Assembly (NCBI RefSeq): GCF_032118995.1
Contig: NC_092648.1
Coordinates: forward strand, 3,301,001 to 3,365,000
DNA length: 64,000 nt
Direction: 5' to 3'
Source: Asterias amurensis
Taxonomy: Eukaryota; Echinodermata; Asteroidea; Forcipulatida; Asteriidae
A program made the translations under genes and the position numbers. Below, in pieces: positions 1 to 16,273 of the stretch. The notes under the pieces were generated by a model. It saw only the letters and a list, made by a program, of their open reading frames with translations, ran no database searches and was not told the origin of the DNA. The first letter of the stretch is position 1, and each line of letters starts with the position of its first letter.

Positions 1-1
1 A

Positions 2-220
2 AAACCCTTTCGACATGGTGGAAGGTTACGCTGCACCTACATATCACAGCTTATAGACGACCTCAACGCCATAGGCCTACAATACGATCAAGCTGTTCAA
101 GCTGCCCTGGATCGGCCTGGATGGCACAGACAAATTTCTAACATTGGACAAACCTGTGGTCACCATGTCTTTAGCGGAGTTCGACTATATTATAGGAGAC
201 ATGCTTACGACAGGAAACAC
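2..220 (+). mobile_element. Relic of non-LTR retrotransposon ORF2 C-terminus (partial)
   Basis: The frame starting at base 2 is open for about 80 codons and runs off the left edge. It reads like the extreme C-terminal tail of a LINE reverse-transcriptase protein: a basic stretch with a R-x-T/C-Y-I-x-Q-L core, then about 20 residues later an A-L-D-R-P-G-W pattern, close to the 'M-x-D-R-x-x-W' ending common in these ORF2 proteins. No reverse transcriptase core is inside the window, so the family (CR1, RTE, Jockey) cannot be set. It lies in the intron before the first visible BTBD9 exon. An unrelated chance ORF is possible. Confidence 0.35.
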
Positions 221-699
221 AAACCAATAGCCAGGGTACAAAATTTGTACACTTTTGTTTTTGCTGTCTTATAGCAGTGTCTGATAATCTCCCCATAAAT
301 TATGCTCAATGAAAATTGGAATGTGAATGTTTGTCCAGCCAGTAAATTATCTGTGTGACATGATCTTTTGTGTGCAATCTTCGTTTTAATAATTAAATAA
401 TTATATGTTTATTGTTGGCAGGGGTCTGGCTGTACACATCTTAAGATGACAGTTTTCAAACTTTTCTGTCCTCTTTTGTTCAATGTATATTTGGTTTGCG
501 GTAACACCATGTGTGTATCTACTTGCCAGGTAGAGTTTGTTCTTAGAGAACTGTCTTGCTTTACTCTACCACCACGGAGTAGATGTTCGGGGGTTCGGGA
601 GACTTCTCAGTTCTGAAAAGAACTGTCCTACTGTTCAACTTGTATTTCTTGTGTAAACTTCTAAAGATTTAAAATAAATAATTTGCTCCATCCATACAG

Positions 700-3660
700 T
701 GCCGAAGGAGAGTGTAGCCACCATCCAAGCCAGCGCTAGCGTTATTGAAGGAGTGAGTCGCAGTCGTAATGCTCTACTGAACGGTGATACAAAGAACTAC
801 GATTGGGACTCGGGGTACACATGCCATCAACTTGGAAGTGGGTCCATAGTGGTACAGTTAGCCCAGCCGTACGTCATAGATTGTATGAGGTAAGAAGAAG
901 AAGAAAAATATATTTTTATTTTGGCATCGATGCAATGCAAAATTTGTAATCGGTTTTTCACTATTCTCTCGTGACCAAGATGGCCGATCAATCTCAAACT
1001 TCTACAGGTTTGTCAGTTTATGTATATGGTGGATTACATAAAGTGCTTACACTGCCAGCAACTGTTTTTTTTTAGCAAAAACCAATTCTGTAATGTTCCT
1101 TTAACCCTGTTTTACTGTGTTTATTGTTGACATTTTATATGCTTCCTTAGCGCTTCAGTTTGATGTTTTGACCATTGTTGTATACTTTTTATGTGTACAT
1201 TTATTTGTATATTCTATTGTAAAATGGCCACATGATTGCCTTTATTGCTGGTGATGTTTGCTAACCAATGCTCTTTCTGTGTTTTTATTTTTGATATTGT
1301 ATGTGACTGAAGGAAATATACTTAGGACATTTCTATTTCAAATCCATAACATAATATTATATATCGTTGACTTATATTCTTGTTTCTATAATTTGTGTAC
1401 ATTTTGCTAGTATTATATTGTCAAAATGCCACATCATGACTGTTTAATTGCTTTTAGTCTTTGCTAAAATTATGTGGACATTCGACTATGAATGAAATAA
1501 ACATTATGACATTTCTATTTTACACCCTTGACCATATTTGACCTTTCCTTCTTGAACAAACAGAAAGTTCAAGTAGAAACATTATTTGTAATGGATCATA
1601 TTATTGGGTTTATGAGTACTTTTTGAATACAATTTTGATATAGTTTTTGTGTTTGTACTTAAGTGAATCTTTCTTTGTACTCAACCGTGTTCCATTTTCT
1701 AAGAACACTTACTGTCTAGTTATTATAATATCAATAATACTAATAATTGATTTTTGTATAGCGCTTAATCACAGCCCGATGAGTGTATCAAAGCGCCTCT
1801 GACATTAATTGGTTGTATTCTGTTTTAGAATGTTGCTTTGGGACTGTGATGCTAGGACCTATAGCTACTATGTGGAAGTGTCTACAGATCAGAACACATG
1901 GGTCAAGGTTGCTGATAAGACCAAGCAGGCTTGCAGGTGGGTCCCCTTAAATTTTTATGTGTGCGTTTTTTTCGGTCGAAGAGGAGATCTTGCTCTTATA
2001 TTAAATTTGTCTTGCTCTTTATCGAGGTGGATTTCCTCTGGGTCCACGTGACGCATATTTTTGTGCTTTATTGTATATAATGTGTTTGTTTTTACCTACA
2101 TACATATCAGCATTTATATGAGGCGACTTTTTCCCAAGGTTACAAAGCGCCCACAGAAGATGCAACAAAGATGTTCAAACTCAACTACTCCAGTTGCTTC
2201 TTTTTTAACTGTTGTGTATTTGTGTATTGTTGTGTATTTTAAATCAAATTGCTATTTCTCCTCATGTTTTTATTCTGTATTATATGTATTTGACTGCGCA
2301 GCGCTTCAAAACAGCGTTAAAGCGATTTATCAATGCAATTAAGTTGAGTTAAGTTTTAAGATCAGGGTCCAGGGCTGCTAAAGCAGCTAGTGCAAGGTTA
2401 ATAGGAAACCAGTAGTGGATTCCATATTAGTATATTGAATTCACCTCAACTTGGCTGGTAATTGACTTAGCAGAATTATCCATGCTAAGTAGATTTGTGT
2501 GTTTGGGAGCTTTATGAAATGGGATCAAGGTTGATGAAATCGCAGGCTTGATACTTAACAGCTGGCGACGACCTTAATGATATTGATTTCTGGATTACCT
2601 GTTTCTTCACAGGGGTTGGCAGTATCTCACATTTCAAAGGCAAGCCATCACGTTTGTTAGAATTGTTGGAACTCGCAATACAGCCAATGAGGTAAGTTGA
2701 AAATCACCAGTTGACATAAAATGGTCTTTATTGGTAATATCAAGATAACTTGTGTTACTTTAACTACAGGCTAAGCTGGTTTTTACAGACTAAGGCCGAG
2801 TCCGAATTGGTGGCTATGGCTGCGGCTACGACCGTTGCCAGGGGTGTTGCTAAGAGCGTCCTATACTTCAATGCATGATGACGCGGCGATCCGGCCGTAG
2901 CCGCAGCCATAGCCGCCAATTCGGATCGGGCCTTAATAAGGTTGTGTCACACAGGGCACTGTTTTCAGGCAACTTGAAGCCAACCAACTGCACTGCATGC
3001 ACAAGGAACACTTCGGCAGCTCAAGAGACATTCTTTTAGCTGTAACTCGCTAACCTCACTAGGAATAATATGTCTCATACTTCAAAACAGTGCTCCACAT
3101 ACCTTGCAGGAAAAGATACTGAACGCTTTGATACACCCCTAGGGGTGTGATAAAGCACTATATAAGAACCTTTTATATTATTAGCATTATTATTCCCAAG
3201 AAAATATAGATGAAAAAAATGAAATGTGAATGAATGGTCTTATGGAGATTGCCTGGAACTGGTTGCCTGTAAATTGTCCCAAAGTTGTTAACGGGAATGT
3301 TCTTTCATGCCATGAATGTGCTTGACTTTTGAGACGTCCCCTTAGCTTTTTGTGTATGATGTTTACTTTGTTACAACATACATAAGAAACAACCAATGCA
3401 GTTGTTAACCCATGTATAACACACTGACAAATATTGTATTTGACGTTCACGTTGCTCTGTCCTCGTTACTCTGTCAGGTATTCCACTGCGTTCATTTTGA
3501 GTGCCCCGCCCAATCAACTGTGGACACGCCCCCAGGGGATGACAACCCACCTGCCCCAGAGGCTGCAGGCGGGGACAACAATAACCCCCCTCAAGGGCTG
3601 TCGGGTCAACCTTCTTCATCGCAATCCAACCAACATAGGAGTTTACATCAAGGTATATAG
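700..3660 (+). CDS. BTBD9: BTBD9, C-terminal part (last four coding exons)
   Basis: BTB/POZ domain-containing protein 9 is a BTB-BACK protein with two discoidin (F5/8 type C)-like domains. It is thought to act as a CUL3 adaptor, and in animals it is linked to sleep, movement and iron handling. Exons here are 700-889, 1829-1936, 2613-2691 and 3478-3660, all with AG acceptors and GT donors, and all phases join (AG|A, AG|G, then phase 0). The joined protein, about 185 residues, covers the second discoidin-like domain, including NYDWDSGYTCHQLGSGSIVV, LLWDCDARTYSYYVEVST, RIVGTRNTANE and HCVHFECP. A Pro/Asn/Ser-rich tail follows, ending at TAG 3658-3660. The vertebrate protein ends at an equivalent point. 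The BTB, BACK and first discoidin domains lie upstream of the window. A weak alternative donor (G|GTATAT) just before the stop could extend the protein. The identity rests on recognisable sequence, not on a search. Confidence 0.9.
2794..2938. mobile_element. Hairpin MITE in BTBD9 intron
   Basis: Two near-perfect inverted arms of about 37 bp (left from GGCCGAGTCCGAATTGG, right ending CCAATTCGGATCGGGCC) enclose about 65 bp. Arm bases are GC-rich and include GGCTATGGCTGCGGCTACG. There is no coding capacity. The structure is typical of a non-autonomous DNA transposon or foldback MITE inserted in the intron between exons 2613-2691 and 3478-3660. Confidence 0.7.
3120..3193 (+). repeat. SINE/LINE-like 3' tail motif
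   Basis: The stretch ends with a GATAAAGCACTATATAAG-like block followed by an AT-rich run with repeated ATT units, a common form of retroposon 3' ends. Similar 'agcgctt' blocks occur at 1755-1800 and 2290-2345, and an AAGCACTTTATAAATG block near 21508. A full element cannot be delimited. Confidence 0.3.
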
Positions 3661-4248
3661 GAGACACACGGGGACTTTCATAGAAAATAGAAAAAAAGGC
3701 CAAAAATGGTTCATGAATATACTCAAACCTAAATCTGTAATGGTTAAGGATTTGGCTACTTTTTGTAACACAAAACACAATGTCCACAGATTTACATTAA
3801 ACTTACACTGTTTGAAGATAAAGATAGTAGAAAGCTTACCTTAAATTATTGCTTGCTGAGGTGCTACAGTTTTTTGAGAAATGAGTAAAACAACTGTCAC
3901 GAAAATATATTTTACATGCTAAAATAATTTTCGTCTCATGAGGAGAAAATTGCGTTTTTGTGTTTTGAGTCCTACAAAAAGTATCCAGACCCTTTAAAGA
4001 TTCATTAACTTTAAAATGAAAGAGCACAAACATGACTTTGTAATCATGAGAACAAATTCCATACTGATTTCTATAAATATTTTTCTGTATCTTGTTCTCT
4101 TCTTGTGAATAATACTTTTTACATAGGAACCGAGTAAGTCACATATTTATTGATTGATTTTATGCCAATTTCAAACCCTTCTGACTGGCACCATTTTTGT
4201 TGTACAAATGTAAATGTGATGGATTTTATGAATATGTAAAATATAAAA

Positions 4249-4254
4249 AATAAA
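4249..4254 (+). terminator. Candidate BTBD9 polyadenylation signal (AATAAA)
   Basis: An AATAAA lies about 590 bases after the BTBD9 stop in an A-rich stretch. It is the first full hexamer I noticed on this strand after the stop. No cleavage site can be read from the sequence, so other sites remain possible. Confidence 0.35.
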
Positions 4255-4997
4255 AAAAGCTTCAATTCAGGAAACTACAATTCTGGCCAAAATGGTTGGG
4301 TCATGTGAAACTAAACATACCCTTCTCCATCCCCCTCTCCCCCCTACTCAATGTATGTTGTTAACCCCAGCTGGAGGGGAGACCACGTAACGAGAGCCAA
4401 CATTGAACAGGGGCTGGGGGCAGGGCCCAATGATATACATGTAGGGCCAAGATTGTGTTTAATTTTTTTTTTTCGCATGAAAAATTCTAAAAACTAATAC
4501 AACATAAAAAAAGAAAACATTCACTGCTTGCAGGCTGAGGCGTACCAGGTCTGGAATTACACGCCTCCATTGCCCCTGGTCTTGGCCTTTGTGCCCTTCA
4601 AAAGTTTCCCGTTAACTTTAAGATTTTCCACTTGAAGTGCCCTTTGCAAAATGAAAATGGCCCTGCTCTTTTCAACATGTTCAAAGATGAAATTCCAGGC
4701 CAAATAATTAAGTTAAAAAATATATATTTAACAAAAAATTAAAAAAGAGTTGTGTTGAGATATATGGCCGGGATTGTAGTTCCTTAATCAGTTCCTGTCA
4801 ACTTTGTGTAAACCATTTGATCATCTTACTGTCTGACCATTCATTATCATCCACTTTGGTCTATGATTTATTTAACTGGGGCCATGTTTACCCCACAAAC
4901 TGATGTTAGAGGAAAGTTCATTGTAAGTAGGATTTGAAACTTTGCATGGTGGAATTACGATATAGTGGTGGTTTGCGGTAACACCATGTAATGGGGA

Positions 4998-5260
4998 TGG
5001 GTGCATTCGTTTAGCTTCCCTGGGTCGACCCCGGTCTGCCCCCAGTCTGTTCGAATAGCTGGACGTCATTCCAGGGGCTCACCTGGGTCAGCCCCCAGTG
5101 CCCTGCTTGTGGAGTGGGTCACTTGGGGTGACCCGAAGTGCATGACTTCCGGTCCCCACGAGAGGGCGAGTGTGATCGTTCGATTAGCTCTCGTCAGGGG
5201 CTCACCCGAATGAGCACCGCAGGGTCGACCCAGGGAAGCCAATCAAACGCACCCATTGAT
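4998..5260. mobile_element. TIR element family A, copy 1
   Basis: About 260 bp with inverted ends: left TGGGTGCATTCGTTTAGCTT, right ending in GCCAATCAAACGCACCCA. The inside holds repeated 'aggggctcac' and 'gggtca' words and is GC-rich against its flanks. A second copy, clearly homologous along its whole length, is at 62388-62638 in the same orientation. No open frame of transposase size is present, so it is non-autonomous. Confidence 0.75.
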
Positions 5261-6177
5261 TATCTTTGTATGAGTTGGGGTGGTTCATTTGTTAAATAAT
5301 GCAAAGGAATTTTGCCAAGGAATACAAATCATTGCTTCCGGAAATGAACTTATCAGTGACCGATTGGCCGCTGCATGGGACAATAGCAGCTTAAGGGATG
5401 ATATCGCCCTCTGTTGGAATGATTTCCTTTTTGCAGTAGAGAGCTCATGGTTAAACTTGATCCACACTATCAATACAAAAATGCTGCAATATGTATCACT
5501 AATTTTGTATAAATTTCACTGAAAACCCCCCCACTAACCCTCATAAGATTTGGATAGTTTTAAGTATATCCAATGTTTTGTAAATTTCCATGTTTTTCCT
5601 TGGGATTTTTGGTAGAATGTTCTAATATAATACACCATGTATAAATAACAGTGTGTTCAGATGGAGACATTTGTAAAGGAACCAAATAGTTATGTGGTGG
5701 ATTTCTGGACAATTTTTTGGGCAAGTATAAGTTTTGGTTATTCCAGCATGTAATGTAAAGTCCAATACTTCATCATTGGTTCTTGGGCACTTAAGCTAGT
5801 AGGCTTCAGTGTAGCCCTATATAGGACTCTTTCTCTGTACACAGATACAGAGTCCTAACTATTAAGGCATGTTTCTGAGGCTGAACATTTTCAAAGCTTC
5901 ATAACTCAAATCTTACCTGCAACAAGCCACTAATTTCAACAGATTCACATTCCATGGCGGCATATGTCTGCGGTGGGTTGTGGTCGTCATATATTCTTCA
6001 CAAATTTTTCGCCCCAGAAATGGACCCTGATTTCCAGGACATCATTGTAGTATAATACGAAAGTGTAAGACCACCAGAGCTAGCTTCAGTGGGGATTTGA
6101 AAAAGGTGTGTTTAATCATTTTAAATATTGAAACGCAGGGTGAAGTTGTTAACTTATGTGAATCAAATTTGACAATA

Positions 6178-6380
6178 GTGGTGGGTTAGAGTCCCACTAG
6201 TCACTATGGAGCAAAATAGTACCACACATGGAGTTCATTCTAGATACATGTACACCTTGTTGGGTGAGTTTAAAGTGGGTTTGAATCCCACCAGTGTCAA
6301 TGTGGAACCTCTAGCACTGCACATGCTACAGGCATTATACTCAATGGGTGTGGGTTCAAGTCCACCCCAGTGTCACTATA
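6178..6380 (+). repeat. Degenerate tandem repeat with tRNA B-box-like words
   Basis: Three diverged units near 6178, 6274 and 6348 each contain a G-rich arm, a B-box-like core (GGTTAGAGTCC, GGTTTGAATCC, GGTTCAAGTCC) and a following 'accagtgtcac' word. These resemble the T-arm half of a tRNA. No complete cloverleaf with an A box and acceptor stem could be built, so this is called a tRNA-derived repeat remnant, not a tRNA gene. Confidence 0.35.
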
Positions 6381-6754
6381 GCAAATTGATACTTTAGGGA
6401 ACACTCCCTTAATAGATTTATGTCAGTTTGTGATGCAAAATGCAGTAAAAGCCACCAGTGTAATTCATCTGATTTTGGTTCTGAATAGAACCGTATTAGT
6501 TTTCTCATCTAATTAAGTTGAAATTTAAAGCCAACGTTTTCCTATTAACTGCTACTGACATTTTATTATGCTCCTAATCTGTCTTGCAGTTTCTAAATAA
6601 CCTATTGCACTTATAATTTTGCTTTTATAGATTTTCTTTTTTTACTTTGCTAGATTTATGAATATGAAATTGCTTATTATTCAATTTGCATGCAACTTTT
6701 AATAATGTTTTTCGTTTGCTGTTTGGGTTTTGCCTTTCCAACACACTGTTAAGC

Positions 6755-6890
6755 CCAGTTCATAATTCATGTGAAAGCGAACACAAAGCGAATTACATAA
6801 CGCAAACAATCTTGTGAGCGCCATTTTCTAATTGTGACGCAGGGAGATTTGCTTCGCTTTCGCAATTTGTGTGTGAAGTATGAACCTTTC
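6755..6890. mobile_element. Hairpin MITE (GTTCATA ends)
   Basis: Imperfect inverted arms: left AGTTCATAATTCATGTGAAA with GCGAAC, right GCTTTCGCAATTTGTGTGTG with AAGTATGAAC. Total length is about 135 bp, with no coding capacity. It lies next to another hairpin element at 6945-7255. Confidence 0.5.
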
Positions 6891-6944
6891 CGAACGAATA
6901 AGGATTTTTTTGGTAGTTCTGTGAAAAAGCCTCTATGGCACTTG

Positions 6945-7255
6945 GATCAAAACCATAGAAATAGAACCAGGAAAACGCTGAGCTCGGCCACCCTCTGTGT
7001 TGATGGCGCATAGATACCGCGCGATATGCATGTATGGCAAAATGATCATCGCGCAAGAGGCATGTATTGCAAAATGGCAAGATGTCAGCGCACATAGACC
7101 GTTTCTAGTGTGTTCATTGTTCATTGATGACGTCATCATTTTGCCACATACACGCGTAACAAAAATGGTGCATGCGCGTACATAAAAATGGTCTCACAAT
7201 GAAACCACACGCACAATGAGACACTCTGCCTTCTCCGGGTTCTATTTCTATGATC
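6945..7255. mobile_element. TIR element with ATAGAAATAGAACC ends
   Basis: Left end CATAGAAATAGAACCAGG near 6952 and right end GGGTTCTATTTCTATG near 7238 form a terminal inverted repeat of about 16-18 bp around roughly 300 bp. The interior contains repeated 'caaaatg' words and the perfect palindrome GATGACGTCATC. Open frames across it are short and overlap on both strands, as expected for chance. Confidence 0.55.
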
Positions 7256-7299
7256 AAAACACAGCTTGTACACATGTATTGTTGAAATTGATGGGACAA

Positions 7300-7495
7300 T
7301 TTCAGGGGGCAAATTTTATAGAGCTGCTCAATCACAACTAGTAGCTAAGCACAACATAAATATGCTTAGTAGAATAAGTTTACCAGCCAAAACACCATTT
7401 TACCGTTCGTGACTGGCATCCTGCTCAATTTTGCTTAGCAAAAAAAACGGTTTCGCAGTATTTCCAGTTTGAGCAGCTCCCTGAAACTGAGCCCT
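7300..7495. mobile_element. 'TAAGC' hairpin family, copy 1
   Basis: The left end reads 'cagggggcaaattttatagagctgctc' in pieces and the right end 'gagcagctccctgaaactgagccc', giving inverted ends around GCTAAGC/GCTTAGC words and an ACCAGCCAAAACACC block. Related copies or pieces lie at 18968-19140, 25080-25220, 25985-26240, 26600-26720, 28955-29035 and 63348-63628. Confidence 0.5.
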
Positions 7496-7746
7496 TATAA
7501 GTCTATCTGTGTGGTTAAGGATTTTATTAATCGTTTTTTTTTTTTTTATTTTTTTTTTATTTTACATCCTGGATGATTTGGTTTAAAGTGATTCGGAATG
7601 TCAAATGGGTTTGTCATTCCATTTGATGCATCAGTGGTGTTGATAATTGGACTTGTGGTATTTTTATAATCAAGATGCAATAAATACACATTTGTATTTA
7701 AACATACCCCCAGAAGACTGCACTACATGCAGTAATTACTTTTTGT

Positions 7747-8121
7747 TTTACATGGGATCAGGCATGCCACCATTATCAGAGTCCACCAGTTTGGGTGTTG
7801 AGTTACTGTATGGTGTTGGACTGAGGACTGCACTAGTAAACTGATCATGCTTTACCGTTTACATGGGATCAGGCATACCACCATAATCAGAGTCCAACAG
7901 TTTGGGTGTTGAGTTACTGTTTGGTGTTGGACCGAGGACTACACTAGTAAACTGATCATGCTTTACATGGGATCAGGCATACCACCATAATCAGAGTCCA
8001 ACAGTTTGGGTGTTGAGTTACTGTATGGTGTTGGACTGAGGACTGCACTAGTAAATTTATTATGCTCTACATGGGATCAGGCATACCATCATAATCAGAC
8101 TCCAACAGTTTTGTTGTTGAC
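7747..8121 (+). repeat. Minisatellite, about 103-110 bp x 3.5
   Basis: Units starting near 7751, 7861, 7966 and 8069 share CATGGGATCAGGCAT, CACCATAATCAGAGTCCA, TTTGGGTGTTGAGTTACTGT and ACTGCACTAGTAAACTGATC. Copies differ by few bases and by a short insertion in the first spacer. The last copy is truncated. Confidence 0.85.
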
Positions 8122-8170
8122 TTACACACAAAACTGTGTTGGATTTTTTAGAACGAGGAAGGATCCTAGT

Positions 8171-8531
8171 TAAAGGAACACGTTGCCTTGGATCGGTCGA
8201 GTTGGTCTTTGAAAAGCGTTAGTAACCATTTTTTATAAAATGCATATGGGTAAAAAGATGTTGTAAAAGTAGAATACAATGATCCACACAAACATGCCTC
8301 GAAATTGCACGGTTTTTCTTTTACCTCGTCGGCTAACAGGGTCGTAAGTGGCCATCCGTGTTAGTTCGCACAGTAAAAGAAAAACCACGCAATTTCGAGG
8401 CAAACTTGTGTGGATCATTGTATTCTACTTTTAAAACACCTTTCCAACCATATGCAATTTATTATAAAAAAACAGTTACAAAAGCTTTTTATAGACCAAC
8501 TCGTCCGATCCAAGGCAACATGTTCCTTTAA
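8171..8531. mobile_element. Large hairpin MITE (AAAGGAACA-type)
   Basis: Very long inverted arms of about 170 bp start with TAAAGGAACACGTTGCCTTG and end with CAAGGCAACATGTTCCTTTA. They meet around GTCGTAAGTGGCCATCC. Arms share GATCCACACAAAC, CTCGAAATTGC and GGTTTTTCTTTTAC with their inverted partners. One end of a related element is at 37961-38040. It has no coding capacity; short frames here are mirror images of each other. Confidence 0.85.
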
Positions 8532-8824
8532 AAACCACTTGAGTTGGCTTTTTTATAAATTAATAAGATGTCCTTTTGGTCATTCCTTCTTTCATGAAAA
8601 CAAACAAACCATAACATTTTTACATGCATTTTGGGTCTGAATGTTACAGATCTGGTTTAAGTTGAAGCTGAGTTTGTATTGTATTATAATTTCTTAATAA
8701 TATATAAAAATGTACAAATATATACAAATATTATTCGTTTGGTGTGTTATGATCATTATATTTAAAAAAGAGTTTGAATAAATCATTATAAAGTCCACTG
8801 CAAACTGATATGAAGAAAATTATT

Positions 8825-8842
8825 TTTATTTCCTGATTTATT
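8825..8842 (-). terminator. Candidate NDUFAF7 polyadenylation signals
   Basis: Two AATAAA hexamers on the - strand (TTTATT at 8825-8830 and 8837-8842) lie about 280 bases past the NDUFAF7 stop at 9122. Spacing and orientation fit a 3' UTR of about 300 nt. The cleavage site is not resolvable from sequence. Confidence 0.4.
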
Positions 8843-9121
8843 CCAACTTCAAACCTCTCCACTTGAGACAATATACTACGTTAACATTGCTTCTATGTAA
8901 TGGACCCTTTTCATGAAACATGCAAACGCCATAAAATTATGCACTAAGCAGACGCACAATCTCGTCTGCGTCACGCACCCATTACCCAGGTACAAAACAG
9001 CGTGATGTTCCCTTTTGCCAACTAGCAGGGATGAGGTTGCCATTCTTTAAGAAGTTAGTTTAGATTTAGATCAAATCCTGATCTTCTGTCAAGTTTGTGT
9101 TTAGCAATACAGGAGTCAAGG

Positions 9122-14870
<5,749 letters not shown>

Positions 14871-14934
14871 CTGCACAGATAATGTTGACAGCAGTTATAA
14901 AGAATTATTAGCTTTAATGTGATGGGTTCTGTAC

Positions 14935-14956
14935 TATGTGTGTGTGTGTGTGTGGG
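14935..14956 (+). repeat. (TG)n microsatellite
   Basis: A run of about ten TG dinucleotides in the first NDUFAF7 intron, followed by a G-rich stretch. Confidence 0.9.
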
Positions 14957-15009
14957 TAGTCAAGGAATGGTGTGGGAGGGGGTCATGAAAACATAAAATC
15001 AAAAGATTC

Positions 15010-15158
15010 AATAGGAGACTTTGAGTCGCAAGGTGGCAGCAGACTTACCAGGTAAATTGCCATTGTTTACGTAGTTCTGAGCGTGCGCACATTACCGAAA
15101 ACAATGGATTTTACCTGGTAAGTCTGCTGCCACCAAGCGTCCTGAAAGTCTCCAATTA
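15010..15158. mobile_element. Hairpin MITE in first NDUFAF7 intron
   Basis: Arms of about 58 bp pair with few mismatches: left GGTGGCAGCAGACTTACCAG, right CTGGTAAGTCTGCTGCCACC, with outer GGAGACTTT / AAAGTCTCC. The arms carry splice-donor-like GGTAAGT words on both strands, which mimic exon ends but lie in a transposon arm. Confidence 0.85.
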
Positions 15159-15420
15159 TAATCACGCACTTGTCTTTGGGCTGCTGATACACTTATTTCT
15201 TAGTAGTAGAGAGCACAACTTGTTGGTAGCGAAGAGTGGTGCCATGTCTGAAAAAAGGAAGAAAAACAGAAACATACACACAGTCAATTTTTTAGAATTT
15301 CCGCAGAACAAATTTGTTGGCATTGCCAGCCTAAACATAAAGTTCACTACCAATACCATAGAACTAGAACCAGTACTACAGAAACATATAGGCCCAATCT
15401 ATACTATAGAGCGTATGCAT

Positions 15421-15444
15421 TGACGTCAACCAGCCGCCATCTTT
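15421..15444 (-). promoter_or_regulatory. CRE palindrome and TISU/YY1-like element, NDUFAF7 promoter
   Basis: The perfect CRE octamer TGACGTCA (15421-15428) lies next to GCCGCCATCTTT on the + strand. On the - strand the latter reads AAAGATGGCGGC, which fits the TISU/YY1 consensus SAASATGGCGGC in 11 of 12 positions. TISU elements combine a promoter role with a start codon on very short leaders and are common in genes for mitochondrial proteins. That agrees with the NDUFAF7 gene starting here. Confidence 0.55.
15431..15440 (-). CDS. NDUFAF7: Proposed NDUFAF7 first coding exon (ATGGCGGCTG)
   Basis: From the TISU-like ATG (15440-15438) the frame reads M-A-A and then G before a GT at 15430-15429. 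Joining that single G to the exon starting at 14870 gives G-C-L-Q-W-L-R-V-N-T-C-F-R-H-S-S-S-K. This is a basic, Ser-rich, acid-free start like a mitochondrial targeting peptide, and it brings the whole frame to 422 residues. The phase fits exactly. Against it, the donor GTTGAC is poor beyond GT, and a 10-nt coding exon is unusual. The 14870 exon has no in-frame ATG upstream before a stop, so some separate first exon is required. Confidence 0.4.
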
Positions 15445-16273
15445 GAGGTCAAATGGTGAAGAAACAATCGAAACGCACATAGATTGGCCAATGAACAACC
15501 TCCTTTTGACCTCAATGCCGGGGCACCGTACTGAAATTACATCATGTGCATTAAGGTCTATTAGTATTACTAACTAGGCTAAGTTTTAGAGCCATCCTAG
15601 TTTCTAAAGTTCTGCAACTAGGCGTAGGGGCCTACTTGTTTTCATTTTGGTTTTGGACTTGAGATTTAATTCAACTTGAAAAACCCCAAAATAAAAATGG
15701 TTTCTACTCAGTGCTTGAACAGAAGAAAAGAAATTAAGACTTTATTAAAAGTTGACAGCGACAACCAATAGTAACCTTTAGTAAGAAAGAAGTGACACTG
15801 ACACTTTTGACACTGTCACACTGACAAATAAACTTCTCTCAGAATAATGCAGAGGGAGGGCAGCATTTTCAGGAGCTTATATTATAATATAACTGTCAAA
15901 GCATACTTAACGATCCCCTCGACTGGTCGATCACAATGAGTGTTTTTATTGCATCTTGTTCTCCTTTAGTGCACGAAACTTTTGATTGTTGTTGTTTTTG
16001 CACACAGCGCCCTCACACAACTGTTGTTGTCCAGAGTCGATCAGTCACAACTCGGCAAAATATATTAGAAGCGCAACTTCGAGTCGAGAGTCGATAAGAT
16101 TCAAACTGCAAGTAATCGATTAATAATCTAGTGTGGCTGCCGTATCAGACTCACGACCAACTCTTTACAGTGACGACGTCCTCTCTTCAAACCCCAGTTT
16201 CCTTGTCTTCCCTTGGTTTGTTTGTGGATAGAAGATGCGATCTTCGGGTATAGATTCTTGACAATTGCTAGTT
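15441..16273. promoter_or_regulatory. Divergent promoter region NDUFAF7 / DCAF5
   Basis: The two start codons point away from each other across about 830 bp. The region has no clear TATA box at a suitable place. The DCAF5 side (about 15900-16270) is richer in CG dinucleotides (CGATCCCCTCGACTGG, TTCGAGTCGAGAGTCG), and a second TGACGACGTC word lies at 16171-16180. A shared bidirectional promoter is likely but not shown. Confidence 0.45.

Larger units (their letters stand above)
3661..9121. other. Convergent intergenic spacer BTBD9 / NDUFAF7
   Basis: No exon with homology was recognised in this 5.4-kb spacer. It holds candidate polyadenylation signals for both neighbours and a series of repeats described separately: a TIR element at 4998-5260, tRNA-like repeats at 6178-6380, two hairpins at 6755-7255, a TAAGC-family element at 7300-7495, a minisatellite at 7747-8121 and a large hairpin at 8171-8531. 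The rest is AT-rich and unremarkable. Confidence 0.6.

Noticed and set aside
3371..3844. 138- and 136-codon frames overlapping the BTBD9 last exon
   Set aside because: They are in other frames or on the opposite strand of a clearly identified exon and extend into its 3' UTR.
6348..6380. tRNA gene at the GGTTCAAGTCC word
   Set aside because: No A box or acceptor stem at a suitable distance; the word recurs in degenerate tandem units.
8233..8640. Two mirror-image short ORFs
   Set aside because: They are the same sequence read from the two arms of the hairpin at 8171-8531.
15055..15080. ATG followed by CTG|GTAAGT on the - strand as an NDUFAF7 first exon
   Set aside because: The sequence is the arm of a hairpin MITE (15010-15158), and joining it to the 14870 exon is out of phase and hits a stop.
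15162..15359. 65-codon - strand frame upstream of NDUFAF7 as the targeting peptide
   Set aside because: No suitable splice donor in the right phase was seen, and the residues are not typical of a matrix targeting signal; the TISU-like ATG fits better.
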